Positions 34,838 to 46,842 of a stretch of DNA of 64,000 bases are shown here, one piece after another. A model generated the notes under the pieces. The model was not told the origin of the DNA and did not search any database. It saw only the letters and a program-made list of their open reading frames with translations. The DNA is from Nocardiopsis sp. CNT312. GTDB taxonomy: Bacteria; Actinomycetota; Actinomycetes; Streptosporangiales; Streptosporangiaceae. Position numbers and translations under genes: made by a program. Location: assembly GCF_000515115.1 (NCBI RefSeq), contig NZ_AZXF01000010.1:62001-126000 (forward strand). Reading direction: 5' to 3'. How positions within the stretch are numbered: the stretch's first letter is position 1; each line of letters opens with the position of its first letter.

Positions 34838-36973
34838 CTATTCTTCGGCCTGAATCCCGTCCCCGCCGTCGTCGTCACCGTCGTCCTCCTCCGGCTCCGC
34901 GTCGGGGTTCCCGAAGACCTTGGGCGAGCTCGCGAACCCGTTCGCGGGCAGCGACGCGGTCGCCCGGCTCATGGTGTCGCTCCAGATCGGACCGGGCAGG
35001 GTCCCGCCATAGACGATGCCGTAGTAGCGCCCGCCGATGGTCACCCCCTCCAGAGGGTGGCTCTCACCACCGCGGATGTCGCCGACGGCCACGGCTCCGG
35101 CCAGGCCCGGCGTGTAACCGGCGAACCACGCGTAGGCGGCGCTGTCGGTCGTCCCCGTCTTGCCCGCGGCGGCGCGCCCGATCCCCAGCCCTGCGGCGGT
35201 CCCACCATTGAGGGGCTCCTGGAGCAGGTGGTTGACACCGTCGGCCACCTGCTGGTCGATGACCTGCTCGCAGTCGGACTCCACCGGAATCTCCCGGTAG
35301 GACTTGCTCTCGGGTCGGCCGGCGGTGATAGAGCGCACCGGCAGGGGCTCGCAGTGCACGCCCCGGGCCGCGAAAGTGGCGTAGGCGGCGGCCATGGTCA
35401 GCGGCGAGACCTCCTGGTCCCCCAGGGTGAAGGAGCTCCACACCCCCAGCGGTGCCCCGTCGGCGCGGTGCACACCCAGCCGCTCGGCCATCCGCGCGGT
35501 CTCACACAGGCCCACCTTGCGCTGGAGCTGCGCGAAGTAGGTGTTCACCGAGCCTCGGGTCCCGCTGAGCATGTTGTGCGAGCCCGCGCTGCTCTCCCCG
35601 GCGTTGCGCACCTCCCAGGGCGCCATCCGCCCTCCGTCGCAGTTGGTCAGGCCCTTCACTTCCAACTCCTTGGGCGAGGAGAAGCTCGTCCCGTACCCCA
35701 GCCCGGCGTCGAGCGCGGCGGCGAGGGTGAACGCCTTGAACGTCGATCCCGCCTGGTAGCCGTTGCCGCCCCCGTCGATCCGGTCCACCGCGAGGTTGAT
35801 GGAGGTGGTACCGGGGTCCGACTCGTCGAACCCGTACCGCAGGTTCTGGGCCATCGCCCGCACCTCCCCGGTACCGGGCTCGACCAGGGCCTGAACCGCG
35901 AACTTCGCCGACCCCTCACTCGGCACGCGGTCGTCGACGGCCGCCTTGGCCGCGGCCTGCATGCCGCTGTCCAGCGTCGTGCGCACGGTCAGGCCACCGT
36001 GCCGCATCAGTTGCAGGCGCTCCTCCTCCGTCTCGCCCAGGACGTCCGTGCGCGAGAGCCAGCGGATGACGTAGTCGCAGAAGAACGGGTGGTCGCTGGA
36101 GTAGCAGCTCCCCCCGCGCGGGGTCGGTTCCAGCCTCAGGTCCTCGCCTGCGTAGCGCGCCGCCTCCGCCTCGCTCAGCTCCCCCACGGCGACCATCCGG
36201 TCCAGAACGAGGTCGCGCCGGGCCCGGGCCGCTTCCGGGTTGCTCAGCGGGTCGTAGTAGGAGGGCGCACGCACGAGCCCGGCCAGCAGCGCGGCCTGGC
36301 CCGGGTCCAGTTCGGCGGCGGGCACGGAGAAGTACCGCTGGGCGGCCACCTCGATCCCGTGCGCGCCCGCGCCGAAGTAGGCGAGGTTGAGGTAGCCCTC
36401 CAGGATCTCGTCCTTGGTCATCCGCTCCTCGACGCCGAGGGCGTAGCGCAGTTCGACCACCTTGCGGGACAGGGTGCGCTCCTGGGCCAGGGCCACCTCC
36501 TCGTCGGTGACGGCGGACTCGATGAGCGCGTTCTTCACGAACTGCTGTGTGATGGTGGATCCCCCCTGGGTGTCGCCCTGGAGGGTGCGCACCGCGGCCC
36601 GCACGAAACCCTGGAGGTCGAAGCCGTTGTGCTCGTAGAAGCGGGCGTCCTCGATCGCCATCAGGGCCGCGGGCGCCCAGGTGCCCATACGGTCCAGGGC
36701 GACCACCTCGCGCTCGCGTTCGGCAACCTCCGCGATCCGCTCCCCGTCGACGTCCGTGAGCAGGACCCGCTGTGACAGGTGGGGCATCTCCAGTTCGTCG
36801 GGCATCGCCATGAAGGCCCGTGCAGTGTCGCGCCCCATGAGGCCCAAGACGCCGACCCACGGAAGGACGAGGGCGGCCACTAGCAGCCCGGCCAGTGCCG
36901 CGGTCCCCGCGAGCCGGGCGAGGTCGTGCCTTCGCCGGAGCGCTCCCGTCCCCTTGCCGCCAGCACCAGTCAC
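34838..36973 (-). CDS. Class A penicillin-binding protein (bifunctional transglycosylase/transpeptidase)
   Basis: This 711-residue cell-wall synthase has a cytoplasmic N-terminus, a membrane anchor (about 20-46), a GT51 glycosyltransferase domain and a penicillin-binding transpeptidase domain. GT51 motifs are EDARFYEHNG (E108) and GGSTITQQ. Transpeptidase motifs are S410-TFK, S475-VN and K605-TG. It polymerises lipid II and crosslinks peptidoglycan outside the membrane. The C-terminus is an acidic Asp/Glu/Gly tail, and there are no PASTA domains. GTG 36973 follows GAGGGGG. A large AT-rich intergenic region separates it from glgE. Confidence 0.92.
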   Translation of the reverse strand: MTGAGGKGTGALRRRHDLARLAGTAALAGLLVAALVLPWVGVLGLMGRDTARAFMAMPDELEMPHLSQRVLLTDVDGERIAEVAEREREVVALDRMGTWAPAALMAIEDARFYEHNGFDLQGFVRAAVRTLQGDTQGGSTITQQFVKNALIESAVTDEEVALAQERTLSRKVVELRYALGVEERMTKDEILEGYLNLAYFGAGAHGIEVAAQRYFSVPAAELDPGQAALLAGLVRAPSYYDPLSNPEAARARRDLVLDRMVAVGELSEAEAARYAGEDLRLEPTPRGGSCYSSDHPFFCDYVIRWLSRTDVLGETEEERLQLMRHGGLTVRTTLDSGMQAAAKAAVDDRVPSEGSAKFAVQALVEPGTGEVRAMAQNLRYGFDESDPGTTSINLAVDRIDGGGNGYQAGSTFKAFTLAAALDAGLGYGTSFSSPKELEVKGLTNCDGGRMAPWEVRNAGESSAGSHNMLSGTRGSVNTYFAQLQRKVGLCETARMAERLGVHRADGAPLGVWSSFTLGDQEVSPLTMAAAYATFAARGVHCEPLPVRSITAGRPESKSYREIPVESDCEQVIDQQVADGVNHLLQEPLNGGTAAGLGIGRAAAGKTGTTDSAAYAWFAGYTPGLAGAVAVGDIRGGESHPLEGVTIGGRYYGIVYGGTLPGPIWSDTMSRATASLPANGFASSPKVFGNPDAEPEEDDGDDDGGDGIQAEE

Positions 36974-37479
36974 AGGCCCCCCTCACCGCCGCGTTCAAAG
37001 ACAGCTCTCGGAGCCCACACTCGCAGGGCCGGTGCGGACGGACCCCGACAGCAAGGGACGTGTCATCGAAAAACTTCCCCAACCCACGGCAAAACACATA
37101 GATCACCCATAAGCCGCATAACAAAGACAGGCCCGACGGACGCCGTGGAGCACGTCCACACATCTCGACACCGAGAGGAATCGGCCACGACGGGAACCGC
37201 GTTCGGCACAGCACTCCAAAACGGATGCAAACAACTCCTTTCGCACACCCCGAACGCAGGCCGGTGTCCGCAATAGGAGACTGAAAACCAGATCCGCATT
37301 CGACCATCCCTACCCACACCCACGGCGCGCCCAACATGCTGGGGGATAATTCCGACTTTCTCTACAGAAGCCCCGAAAACCTCCTCAGAGAGGGTCGCAG
37401 TCAGCTCTTCTTATGCACCTTATGAGAAGTTTGCCCAGGTCAAAGCGGCTTAATATCAAACAAATACCACCAAGGCCAG

Positions 37480-37495
37480 TGTGATAAGGATCACA
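37480..37495. promoter_or_regulatory. Perfect CRP/GlxR-type operator upstream of the GlgE operon
   Basis: TGTGAT-aagg-ATCACA is a perfect palindrome and matches the CRP-family consensus TGTGA-N6-TCACA at every specified position. It lies 207 bases upstream of the glgE start, in noncoding DNA. A cAMP-responsive regulator is the natural candidate. Confidence 0.65.
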
Positions 37496-37600
37496 TAAAT
37501 GATCCGGCCTCGACACTCAGCCAAAACCCACAAGAGGGCAGACGATAGACAGCGGAGTACCCTGAAGCCGCAATCCGGACAGCTTTTTTCCGACACTTCG

Positions 37601-37635
37601 TTACGCGCGTCTTTCCTTGGATGACGTTCGCGTAA
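37601..37635. promoter_or_regulatory. Inverted repeat TTACGCG-N21-CGCGTAA in the glgE leader
   Basis: Perfect 7-base arms at 37601-37607 and 37629-37635, 66 bases before the glgE start. It may be an RNA hairpin or a spaced operator. Confidence 0.4.
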
Positions 37636-37701
37636 TTTCTTCAGAGACCCCCTCCACACGAAGTCCATAACGCCCGAACCATGACAATGACGGTGTAGCC
37701 A

Positions 37702-39672
<1,971 letters not shown>

Positions 39673-39772
39673 CGCGCTCCGGACGCCAGCGGGGCCGGCG
39701 CGCGCACGCGTCGGCCCCCGTCCGAAACGCCCGTTGATCCGACGTCGAACCCTTCTTGGTGGGGAGCAGCAG

Positions 39773-41803
39773 ATGAGCAAAGAGGAGCCCGGACCGCGCG
39801 GCCACGCCGAGCACGGTCCGCTCGCCCCGGCCACCGGGGCCGCCACCGGACCGCTCATGTCCTCCGGTGGCACCAGTGACCCCCACTGGTACAAGCACGC
39901 CGTCTTCTACGAGGTACTCGCCCGCGGCTTCTTCGACTCCAACGGCGACGGCACCGGCGACCTCGCGGGCCTGGTGCGCAAACTGGACTATCTCCAGTGG
40001 CTGGGCATCGACTGCATCTGGCTGCTGCCGATGTACGAGTCCCCTCTGCGCGACGGCGGATACGACATCTCCGACTACTTCAAGATCCTCCCGGAGTTCG
40101 GCACCACCGCCGACTTCGTGGCGCTGCTGGACGAGGCGCACCGGCGCGGCATCCGCGTCATCACCGACCTCGTCATGAACCACACCAGCGTCCAGCACCC
40201 GTGGTTCCAGGCCTCCCGCACCGATCCGGACGGCCCCTTCGGCGACTTCTACGTGTGGTCGGACACCGACGACCGCTACGAGGACGCCCGCATCATCTTC
40301 GTCGACACCGAGACGTCCAACTGGGCCTACGACGAGGTCCGGGGCCAGTACTACTGGCACAGGTTCTTCTCCCACCAGCCCGACCTCAACTTCGAGAACC
40401 CCGCCGTCCAGGAGGCGATCCTGGAGGTCCTGCGCTACTGGCTCGACCTGGGCATCGACGGCTTCCGCCTGGACGCGGTGCCCTACTTGTACGAGCGCGA
40501 GGGCACCAACTGCGAGAACCTCAAGGAGACCCACGAGTTCCTCAAGCGGGTCCGTGCCGAGGTGGACCGCCTCTACCCCGACCGTGTCCTGCTGAGCGAG
40601 GCCAACCAGTGGCCCTCCGACGTCGTCCACTACTTCGGCGACTTCGAGTCCGGCGGCGACGAGTGCCACATGAACTTCCACTTCCCGCTCATGCCGCGGA
40701 TGTTCATGGCGGTACGCCAGGAGCAGCGGTTCCCGATCTCGGAGATCCTCGCCCAGACGCCGACGATCCCCCGCGACTGCCAGTGGGCGATCTTCCTGCG
40801 CAACCACGACGAGCTGACCCTGGAGATGGTCACCGACGAGGAGCGCGACTACATGTACTCCGAGTACGCCAAGGACCCCCGCATGCGCGCGAACGTGGGG
40901 ATCCGTCGGAGGCTCGCCCCCCTGCTGGACAACGACCGCGACCAGATCGAGCTGTTCACCGCCCTGCTGCTCTCCCTGCCCGGGTCGCCCGTGCTCTACT
41001 ACGGCGACGAGATCGGTATGGGCGACAACATCTGGCTGGGCGACCGCGACGCGGTGCGCACACCCATGCAGTGGAGCGCGGACCGCAACGCCGGGTTCTC
41101 CCGGGGCGACCCCGGGCGCCTGTACCTGCCGCTGATCATGGACCCGGTCTACGGCTACCAGGCGATCAACGTGGAGTCCCAGCGCGACAACCCCGGTTCG
41201 CTGCTGCACTGGACCCGGCGGATGATCCACGTCCGCAAACAGCACCCCGTGTTCGGCAGCGGGGAGTTCACCGAACTCAACGCGACCAACCCCAGCGTGC
41301 TGGCGTTCATCCGCGCCCAGGGCGACGACCGCATGCTGTGCGTCAACAACCTCTCCCGGCACCCGCAGCCGGTGGAGCTGGACCTGACGCGCTACGCGGG
41401 GATCAGCCCAGTGGAGTGCGTCGGCGGCGCGCGCTTCCCCGAGATCGGTGAGCTGCCCTACCTGCTCACCCTGCCCGGGCACGGCTTCTACTGGTTCCAA
41501 CTGCCCGCACCGGTAGCCGGAGGGGCCGACCGGACCGAGGGGGCCCCGAGCTACGGCCTGCCTGCGGCCGGGGTCCGCGTCCACACGGCCGACGCCGCCG
41601 CGAGGGGGCACGTGTCCGCGCCCGCCCTCCGCGACACCGACCGGTACAGCACAGCCACCACGACGCCCGGCACCCCGGCGGACCGCGCCGCCGCGTTCGG
41701 CGACGCCGCGTCCGCTCCCCGGACCGCCGTTCCCGGGTTGCCCGACCCGGTCGCGGAACGCTCGGACCGGGGTGGCGGCGGGAAGGGAAACAGGCCGGAC
41801 TGA
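39773..41803 (+). CDS. treS: Trehalose synthase TreS (maltose alpha-D-glucosyltransferase)
   Basis: This 676-residue GH13 isomerase interconverts trehalose and maltose. The barrel has the nucleophile D234 (FRLDAVPY), acid/base E276 (LSEANQ) and third acidic residue D346 (NHDE). The fold ends near residue 580. The remaining 95 or so residues are Ala/Pro/Thr-rich and look disordered, which is longer than the usual TreS of about 600 residues. ATG 39773 has GGGGAG upstream and follows glgE by 100 bases. Maltose made here is the substrate of the maltokinase whose gene starts one base after the stop. Confidence 0.95.
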   Translation: MSKEEPGPRGHAEHGPLAPATGAATGPLMSSGGTSDPHWYKHAVFYEVLARGFFDSNGDGTGDLAGLVRKLDYLQWLGIDCIWLLPMYESPLRDGGYDISDYFKILPEFGTTADFVALLDEAHRRGIRVITDLVMNHTSVQHPWFQASRTDPDGPFGDFYVWSDTDDRYEDARIIFVDTETSNWAYDEVRGQYYWHRFFSHQPDLNFENPAVQEAILEVLRYWLDLGIDGFRLDAVPYLYEREGTNCENLKETHEFLKRVRAEVDRLYPDRVLLSEANQWPSDVVHYFGDFESGGDECHMNFHFPLMPRMFMAVRQEQRFPISEILAQTPTIPRDCQWAIFLRNHDELTLEMVTDEERDYMYSEYAKDPRMRANVGIRRRLAPLLDNDRDQIELFTALLLSLPGSPVLYYGDEIGMGDNIWLGDRDAVRTPMQWSADRNAGFSRGDPGRLYLPLIMDPVYGYQAINVESQRDNPGSLLHWTRRMIHVRKQHPVFGSGEFTELNATNPSVLAFIRAQGDDRMLCVNNLSRHPQPVELDLTRYAGISPVECVGGARFPEIGELPYLLTLPGHGFYWFQLPAPVAGGADRTEGAPSYGLPAAGVRVHTADAAARGHVSAPALRDTDRYSTATTTPGTPADRAAAFGDAASAPRTAVPGLPDPVAERSDRGGGGKGNRPD

Positions 41804-41804
41804 C

Positions 41805-43214
41805 ATGTCGACACTCGAAGAACTGCTCGCCTCCTGGCTGCCCCGACAGCGCTGGTTCTCCGGCAAGGGCGTCCCCATCCGGCGCCTGCGCGTGGAGAGC
41901 CGCCACACACTGGTACCCGCACGGCCGGACGGCCCCGGCCTCGACGTCCTGGTCGTCCAGACCGAACAGCGCGGGGCCGGCTCCCGCTACCAGGTCCTGC
42001 TCGGCTCCCGGCCGCCGCGGTCCCTGACACCGGATCTGGCGCACGAGGTCATCGGCGTGTGCCGCCTGAAGGGGAGCCGTCCGCGCGCGGTCTACGACGC
42101 CTCGCGCGACACGGAACTGACCGCACTGCTCCTCCAGAGGTTCGCCCACCCCCCGACGACGGGGGACGACGCGCAGGTGCGCTTCCGGACCCTGCCCGGC
42201 TGCCCGATCAGGGTCGGCGCCCACGGGCGCGTCCTCACCAGTGAACAGTCCAACACCTCCCTGGTCTTCGGCCAGGACTACATCCTGAAGACCTTCCGCA
42301 GGCTCTGGCCCGGACACAACCCGGACCTGGAGCTGACCACGGCGCTGAGCGGCTCGCCCCGGGTGGCGCGTACGTGCGGGTGGATCGAGGCGGACCTGCC
42401 CGGGTCCCGGGCCCCGGCCACGCTGGCCATGCTCCAGGCCTACATCCCGCAGGCCACGGACGGCTGGCTCCTGGCCACGAGCCGCATCGGCGCACTGGCC
42501 GACAGCGGCGGTCCCGACGGCGAGAACTCCTTCGCCGACGAGGCGGAACTGCTGGGCCGCACCACGGCCGAGGTACACCGGGCCCTGGCCCGAGAACTGC
42601 CCACCGACGTCCTCTCGCCCGTGGACGCGGCGGGACTCGCCGAGGGCATGATCGAGCGTCTGGCCATCGCCAGTACGGAGGTGCCCGAACTCGCCCGGCA
42701 CGCACCGCGGGTCATGTCGGCCTACGCCGACTTCGCCCGGACGGACGAACCGCTGCCTGTGCAGCGCATCCACGGCGACTACCACCTGGGCCAAGCGATC
42801 CGCGCGTCCTCGGGATGGGTGCTGCTCGACTTCGAGGGCGAGCCCACCGTGCCGGTGAGTGAGCGCCAGAAACTCGCCAGTCCGCTGCGCGACGTGGCCG
42901 GCATGCTCCGGTCCTTCGACTACGCCGCCGGCCACCTGCTGGTCCGCCGGCCCGACGACGCGGGGCTGGAGTGGTCGGCCCGATCCTGGGCCCGGCGCAG
43001 CCGCGCCGCGTTCTGCGCAGGGTACGCGGACGCGGGCGGCACCGAACCGGACAAGCACCTGACGGCGCTGCGGGCCTTCGAGTTCGACAAGGCCGTCTAC
43101 GAAGTGCTCTACGAGGCACGGAACCGGCCGGACTGGCTGCGTGTCCCGCTCGACTCGATCCGCTGGGCCACCTCCGGCGCCGCCGCGGCCACCGCACCGC
43201 CCGTACCCGGCTGA
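41805..43214 (+). CDS. mak: Maltokinase (Pep2/Mak)
   Basis: This 469-residue kinase phosphorylates maltose to maltose 1-phosphate with ATP, feeding GlgE. It has the characteristic N-terminus (LASWLPRQRWFSGKG) and the aminoglycoside-kinase-like catalytic motif RIHGDYHLGQ followed by the metal site LLDFEGEP. The ATG at 41805 is 1 base after the treS stop, so the two are coupled. Two CG-rich loops are low in complexity. In many mycobacteria TreS and Mak form a complex, and the gene order here supports the same. Confidence 0.94.
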   Translation: MSTLEELLASWLPRQRWFSGKGVPIRRLRVESRHTLVPARPDGPGLDVLVVQTEQRGAGSRYQVLLGSRPPRSLTPDLAHEVIGVCRLKGSRPRAVYDASRDTELTALLLQRFAHPPTTGDDAQVRFRTLPGCPIRVGAHGRVLTSEQSNTSLVFGQDYILKTFRRLWPGHNPDLELTTALSGSPRVARTCGWIEADLPGSRAPATLAMLQAYIPQATDGWLLATSRIGALADSGGPDGENSFADEAELLGRTTAEVHRALARELPTDVLSPVDAAGLAEGMIERLAIASTEVPELARHAPRVMSAYADFARTDEPLPVQRIHGDYHLGQAIRASSGWVLLDFEGEPTVPVSERQKLASPLRDVAGMLRSFDYAAGHLLVRRPDDAGLEWSARSWARRSRAAFCAGYADAGGTEPDKHLTALRAFEFDKAVYEVLYEARNRPDWLRVPLDSIRWATSGAAAATAPPVPG

Positions 43215-43266
43215 CCACCCGCCACCGGCCCCGACACCCCGACCATCCGACGATGACGGAGACTCC

Positions 43267-45558
43267 TTGACCACGCCCAGCAGAAAACCGCGTACGCGCT
43301 CAACCACCACGACGACCGCCAAGGCCGCCCCCCGCCAGCGGGCCCCGAAGCCGAAGGCCAAGCGGGTCGGCCCTGCAGCAGCCGATCCGGCCCTGCTCGC
43401 CGCGCTGGACCGGGTGGTGGACGGGCACCACCACGACCCGCACGGCCTCCTCGGCGCCCACCCCGACGGCACCGGGCGCACCGCGGTCCGCGTCCTGCGC
43501 CCCGGGGCGCGGGAGGTGGGCCTGCTCCTGCCCGACGGCACCCGGGTCGCCCTCGACCACCTGCACCGCGGGGTGTTCGGGGGAACGCTCCCCGAGGGGT
43601 GCGGGCCCGCGACCGACTACCGGGTCGCCACGCGCTACCAGGACGGTCCGGAGACGGTCTCCGCCGACCCCTACCGTTTCGCACCCACCCTCGGCGAACT
43701 GGACCTGCACCTGATCTCCGAGGGGCGGCACGAGGAGCTGTGGCGCGCCCTGGGCTCCCACGTCCGCACGATCGACACCCCGATGGGCGAGGTCGAGGGA
43801 ACCGGGTTCGCGGTGTGGGCGCCGGACGCGCGCGGCGTGCGCCTGATCGGCGGCCTCAACCACTGGAACGGGGGCGGACACCCCATGCGGAGCCTGGGCT
43901 CCAGCGGTGTCTGGGAACTGTTCGTCCCCGGGGTGGGCGACGGCGAGCTCTACAAGTTCCAGGTGCTGGGCGGCGACGGTCACTGGCGGGACAAGGCCGA
44001 CCCGATGGCGCGCCGGACCGAGGTGCCCCCCGCGACGGCGTCGGTGGTGACGACCTCCTCCCACACCTGGGGCGACCAGGAGTGGATGGCCGAGCGCAAG
44101 GGCGTGGAGGCGCACCGCGCGCCGATGAGCGTGTACGAGGTGCACCTGGGGTCGTGGCGTCCGGGGCTGGGCTACACGGAACTGGCCGAGCAACTGGTCG
44201 AGTACGTCACCGACATGGGCTTCACCCACGTGGAGTTCCTGCCGGTGGCGGGGTATCCGTTCGACGGCTCGTGGGGCTACCAGGTGACGTCGTACTACGC
44301 GCCCACGCCGCGCTTCGGTTCGCCGGACGAGCTGCGCCACCTGGTGGACGCGCTGCACCAGGCGGGTGTCGGGGTGTTCTTGGACTGGGTCCCGGCGCAC
44401 TTTCCCAAGGACGAGTGGGCGCTGGCCCGGTTCGACGGCTCGGCGCTGTACGAGCACCCCGACCCGCGCCGGGGCGAGCACCCCGACTGGGGCACCCTGA
44501 TCTTCAACTACGGGCGCACCGAGGTCCGCAACTTCCTGGTGGCCAACGCCCTGTACTGGCTGGAGGAGTTCCACGTCGACGGCCTGCGGGTGGACGCGGT
44601 CGCCTCGATGATCTACCTGGACTACTCGCGCGACTCCGGCCAGTGGGAGCCGAACATGTTCGGTGGACGGGAGAACCTGGAGGCGATCGACTTCCTCAAG
44701 GAGCTCAACGCCACGGCCTACCGGCGCAACCCCGGCATCACGATGATCGCCGAGGAGTCCACCGCCTACACCGGCGTGACCACGCCCGTGGACCGGGGCG
44801 GCCTGGGCTTCGGGATGAAGTGGAACATGGGGTGGATGCACGACACCCTGGAGTACGTGAAGAAGGAGCCGGTCCACCGCCAGTACCACCACAACGACCT
44901 AACGTTCGCGATGGTGTACGCCTACAGCGAGAACTACGTTCTCCCGCTGTCGCACGACGAGGTCGTGCACGGTAAGCAGTCACTGCTGAACAAGGTGCCG
45001 GGCGACGAGTGGCAGCGCACGGCCACCGTGCGGGCGCTGCTGGCGTTCATGTGGTCGCACCCGGGCAAGCAGCTGCTGTTCATGGGCGGGGAGATCGCCC
45101 AGGGCGAGGAGTGGCGGCACGAGTCCGGGGTGCCGTGGTGGCTGCTCCAGTTCGACCACCACGCCGGGGCTCAGCGGCTGGTCCGCACGCTCAACGACCT
45201 CTACCGGCCGCGCCCGGCCCTGTGGTCGCTGGACACCGACCCGGCGGGCTTCCAGTGGCTGGACGCAGGCGACCACCAGGGGAACACGGTGACCTACCTG
45301 CGCCGCGGTGAGGACGGCTCCGCGCTGGTGTGCGGGGTGAACTTCTCCCCGGTGCCGCGCCCGGGTCTGCGGGTGGGGCTGCCCTCGGGCGGCCGGTGGA
45401 ACCGGGTGCTGGACTCCGACGAACCCCGGTTCGGCGGCTCGGGTTACGAGGGGCCGGCCCACGTGCGGGCACAGGAGCGCGGGTGCAACGGCCAGCCGTT
45501 CTCCGCCGAGATCACCCTGCCGCCACTGGGTGCGGTCTGGTTCGAACCCGAGGGCTAG
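43267..45558 (+). CDS. glgB: 1,4-alpha-glucan branching enzyme GlgB
   Basis: This 763-residue GH13 branching enzyme makes alpha-1,6 branches in the glucan built by GlgE. It has two N-terminal CBM48-type beta modules, the barrel with nucleophile D443 (RVDAVASM) and the acid residue in AEEST (E496 or E497), and a C-terminal beta domain. I start at TTG 43267 because GGAG lies 6 bases upstream. The frame is open back to 43141, but that part overlaps mak and encodes Pro-rich junk-like sequence. About 45 N-terminal residues are basic and disordered. It is the last gene of the operon and ends at a strong hairpin. Confidence 0.95.
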   Translation: MTTPSRKPRTRSTTTTTAKAAPRQRAPKPKAKRVGPAAADPALLAALDRVVDGHHHDPHGLLGAHPDGTGRTAVRVLRPGAREVGLLLPDGTRVALDHLHRGVFGGTLPEGCGPATDYRVATRYQDGPETVSADPYRFAPTLGELDLHLISEGRHEELWRALGSHVRTIDTPMGEVEGTGFAVWAPDARGVRLIGGLNHWNGGGHPMRSLGSSGVWELFVPGVGDGELYKFQVLGGDGHWRDKADPMARRTEVPPATASVVTTSSHTWGDQEWMAERKGVEAHRAPMSVYEVHLGSWRPGLGYTELAEQLVEYVTDMGFTHVEFLPVAGYPFDGSWGYQVTSYYAPTPRFGSPDELRHLVDALHQAGVGVFLDWVPAHFPKDEWALARFDGSALYEHPDPRRGEHPDWGTLIFNYGRTEVRNFLVANALYWLEEFHVDGLRVDAVASMIYLDYSRDSGQWEPNMFGGRENLEAIDFLKELNATAYRRNPGITMIAEESTAYTGVTTPVDRGGLGFGMKWNMGWMHDTLEYVKKEPVHRQYHHNDLTFAMVYAYSENYVLPLSHDEVVHGKQSLLNKVPGDEWQRTATVRALLAFMWSHPGKQLLFMGGEIAQGEEWRHESGVPWWLLQFDHHAGAQRLVRTLNDLYRPRPALWSLDTDPAGFQWLDAGDHQGNTVTYLRRGEDGSALVCGVNFSPVPRPGLRVGLPSGGRWNRVLDSDEPRFGGSGYEGPAHVRAQERGCNGQPFSAEITLPPLGAVWFEPEG

Positions 45559-45564
45559 CCGAAA

Positions 45565-45592
45565 GCGGGGGCCGGTGCGCACCGGCCCCCGC
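45565..45592. terminator. Bidirectional terminator, perfect 28-base palindrome
   Basis: GCGGGGGCCGGTGC is followed directly by its exact complement GCACCGGCCCCCGC, between the convergent glgB and aminotransferase genes. Confidence 0.85.
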
Positions 45593-45599
45593 GGCGCGG

Positions 45600-46775
45600 T
45601 CAGGGGCGGTGCCAGGCCTTCAGGCGCCGCACCGCCTCGTCAAGGACCTCGTCCCTCTTGCAGAAGGCGAAGCGCAGCAGGTGCACGCCCTCCTCCTCGT
45701 GGTCGTAGAAGACCTGGGCGGGGACGGCCGCGACCCCTGCCTCGCGGGGAAGGGCGAGCGCCAGCCGGACACCGTCGTCGTGGCCGAGGGGGCCGATGTC
45801 GGCCATGAGGAAGTAGGTCCCCTCACACGTGTGCACGCCGAACCCGGCCTCGGCCAGCCCGGCGGCCAGCCGGTCCCGCTTGTCCTGGAGCGAGGCGCGC
45901 TGGGCCTCGATCCACGCCCGCTCGGTGTCGAGAGCGTCGGCGACCGCCAGTTGCAACGCCCCGTTGGCGGAGAAGGTGAGGAACTGGTTGACCGTGCGCA
46001 CCGCGCGTACCAGTGGTTCGGGGCCCGTGACCCATCCGAGCTTCCACCCGGTGACGGCGAAGATCTTGCCGACGGAGGACACCGACAGGGTCCGCTCCCC
46101 CATCCCGGGCAGCGAGGCCAACGGCAGGTGCGGCCGGCCGTCGAAGGTCAGGAACTCGTAGACCTCGTCGGTGAGGGCGATCAGATCGTGCTCGCGGCAC
46201 AGGGCGGCGACCATCTCCAGCTCGTCGGCGGTGAACACCGTGCCCGTCGGGTTGTGCGGGGTGTTGACGACGATCATCCGAGTGCGGGGCCCCACGGCCG
46301 CACGCAGTTCGTCGGGGTCGAAGGTGAACGCGCCCCGCTGGGGGTCGGGCCTCAGCGGCACAGGTCGGCGCACACCCCCGGCCAGGGAGATCATCGCCGC
46401 GTAGGAGTCGTACATCGGCTCGAAGACGACCACCTCGTCGCCCCGCTCGACCAGGGCGAGCAGTGCCGCGGCGATGCCCGCGGTGGCCCCGACCGTCACG
46501 TACACCTCGGTGTCCGGGTCCAGGTCGATGCCGTACTCACGCGAGCGGTAGCGGCTCACCGCCGCACACAGTTCCGGGCGCCCCGGGCCCGGAGGGTACT
46601 GGTTCACCCCCTCCAGGATGTGCCCGGTGGCCGCCTCCAGCAGCGACCGGGGCCCATCGGTGTCGGGGAACCCCTGGCCGAGGTTGACGGATTCGGTCTC
46701 GACGGCCAGACGGGTCATCTCCGCGAAGACCGTCTCACCGTAGGAGCGCATGCGTTCGATCAGCGGTTCATCCAC
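45600..46775 (-). CDS. Class I/II pyridoxal-phosphate aminotransferase
   Basis: This 391-residue fold-type I aminotransferase has the PLP Lys in the segment SVGKIFAVTGWKLGW, an NTPHNPTG substrate loop and the conserved DEVYEFL. It is close to actinobacterial succinyldiaminopimelate aminotransferase (DapC-like) and kynurenine/glutamine transaminase groups. The exact substrate cannot be decided from sequence alone. The ATG at 46775 begins MDEPLIERM. It is separated from cdsA by a very strong hairpin, so it is its own unit. Confidence 0.85.
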   Translation of the reverse strand: MDEPLIERMRSYGETVFAEMTRLAVETESVNLGQGFPDTDGPRSLLEAATGHILEGVNQYPPGPGRPELCAAVSRYRSREYGIDLDPDTEVYVTVGATAGIAAALLALVERGDEVVVFEPMYDSYAAMISLAGGVRRPVPLRPDPQRGAFTFDPDELRAAVGPRTRMIVVNTPHNPTGTVFTADELEMVAALCREHDLIALTDEVYEFLTFDGRPHLPLASLPGMGERTLSVSSVGKIFAVTGWKLGWVTGPEPLVRAVRTVNQFLTFSANGALQLAVADALDTERAWIEAQRASLQDKRDRLAAGLAEAGFGVHTCEGTYFLMADIGPLGHDDGVRLALALPREAGVAAVPAQVFYDHEEEGVHLLRFAFCKRDEVLDEAVRRLKAWHRP

Positions 46776-46808
46776 GCAAGCGAGCGTATCGGTCCCCCGG
46801 CGTACCGG

Positions 46809-46842
46809 ACCGGGGTGGGGACCCGCGGGTCCCCACCCCGGT
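46809..46842 (-). terminator. Very strong terminator of cdsA, 16-base perfect stem
   Basis: ACCGGGGTGGGGACCC and its exact complement GGGTCCCCACCCCGGT are separated by 2 bases. The right arm ends inside the cdsA stop codon region (46842-46844), so the terminator begins at the stop. Confidence 0.85.

Larger units (their letters stand above)
36974..37701. other. Large AT-rich divergent intergenic region between the PBP gene and glgE
   Basis: This 728-base stretch is the most AT-rich in the window, mainly 37060-37660. It contains the CRP-type palindrome at 37480-37495 and another inverted repeat at 37601-37635, both upstream of glgE. A minus-strand frame at 37063-37323 is open but has atypical composition and no convincing start, so I do not call it a gene. 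Confidence 0.65.

Noticed and set aside
37063-37323. Small minus-strand frame in the PBP-glgE region
   Set aside because: Its codon use is not that of the genome, it is Cys/Trp-rich and it has no ribosome-binding site.
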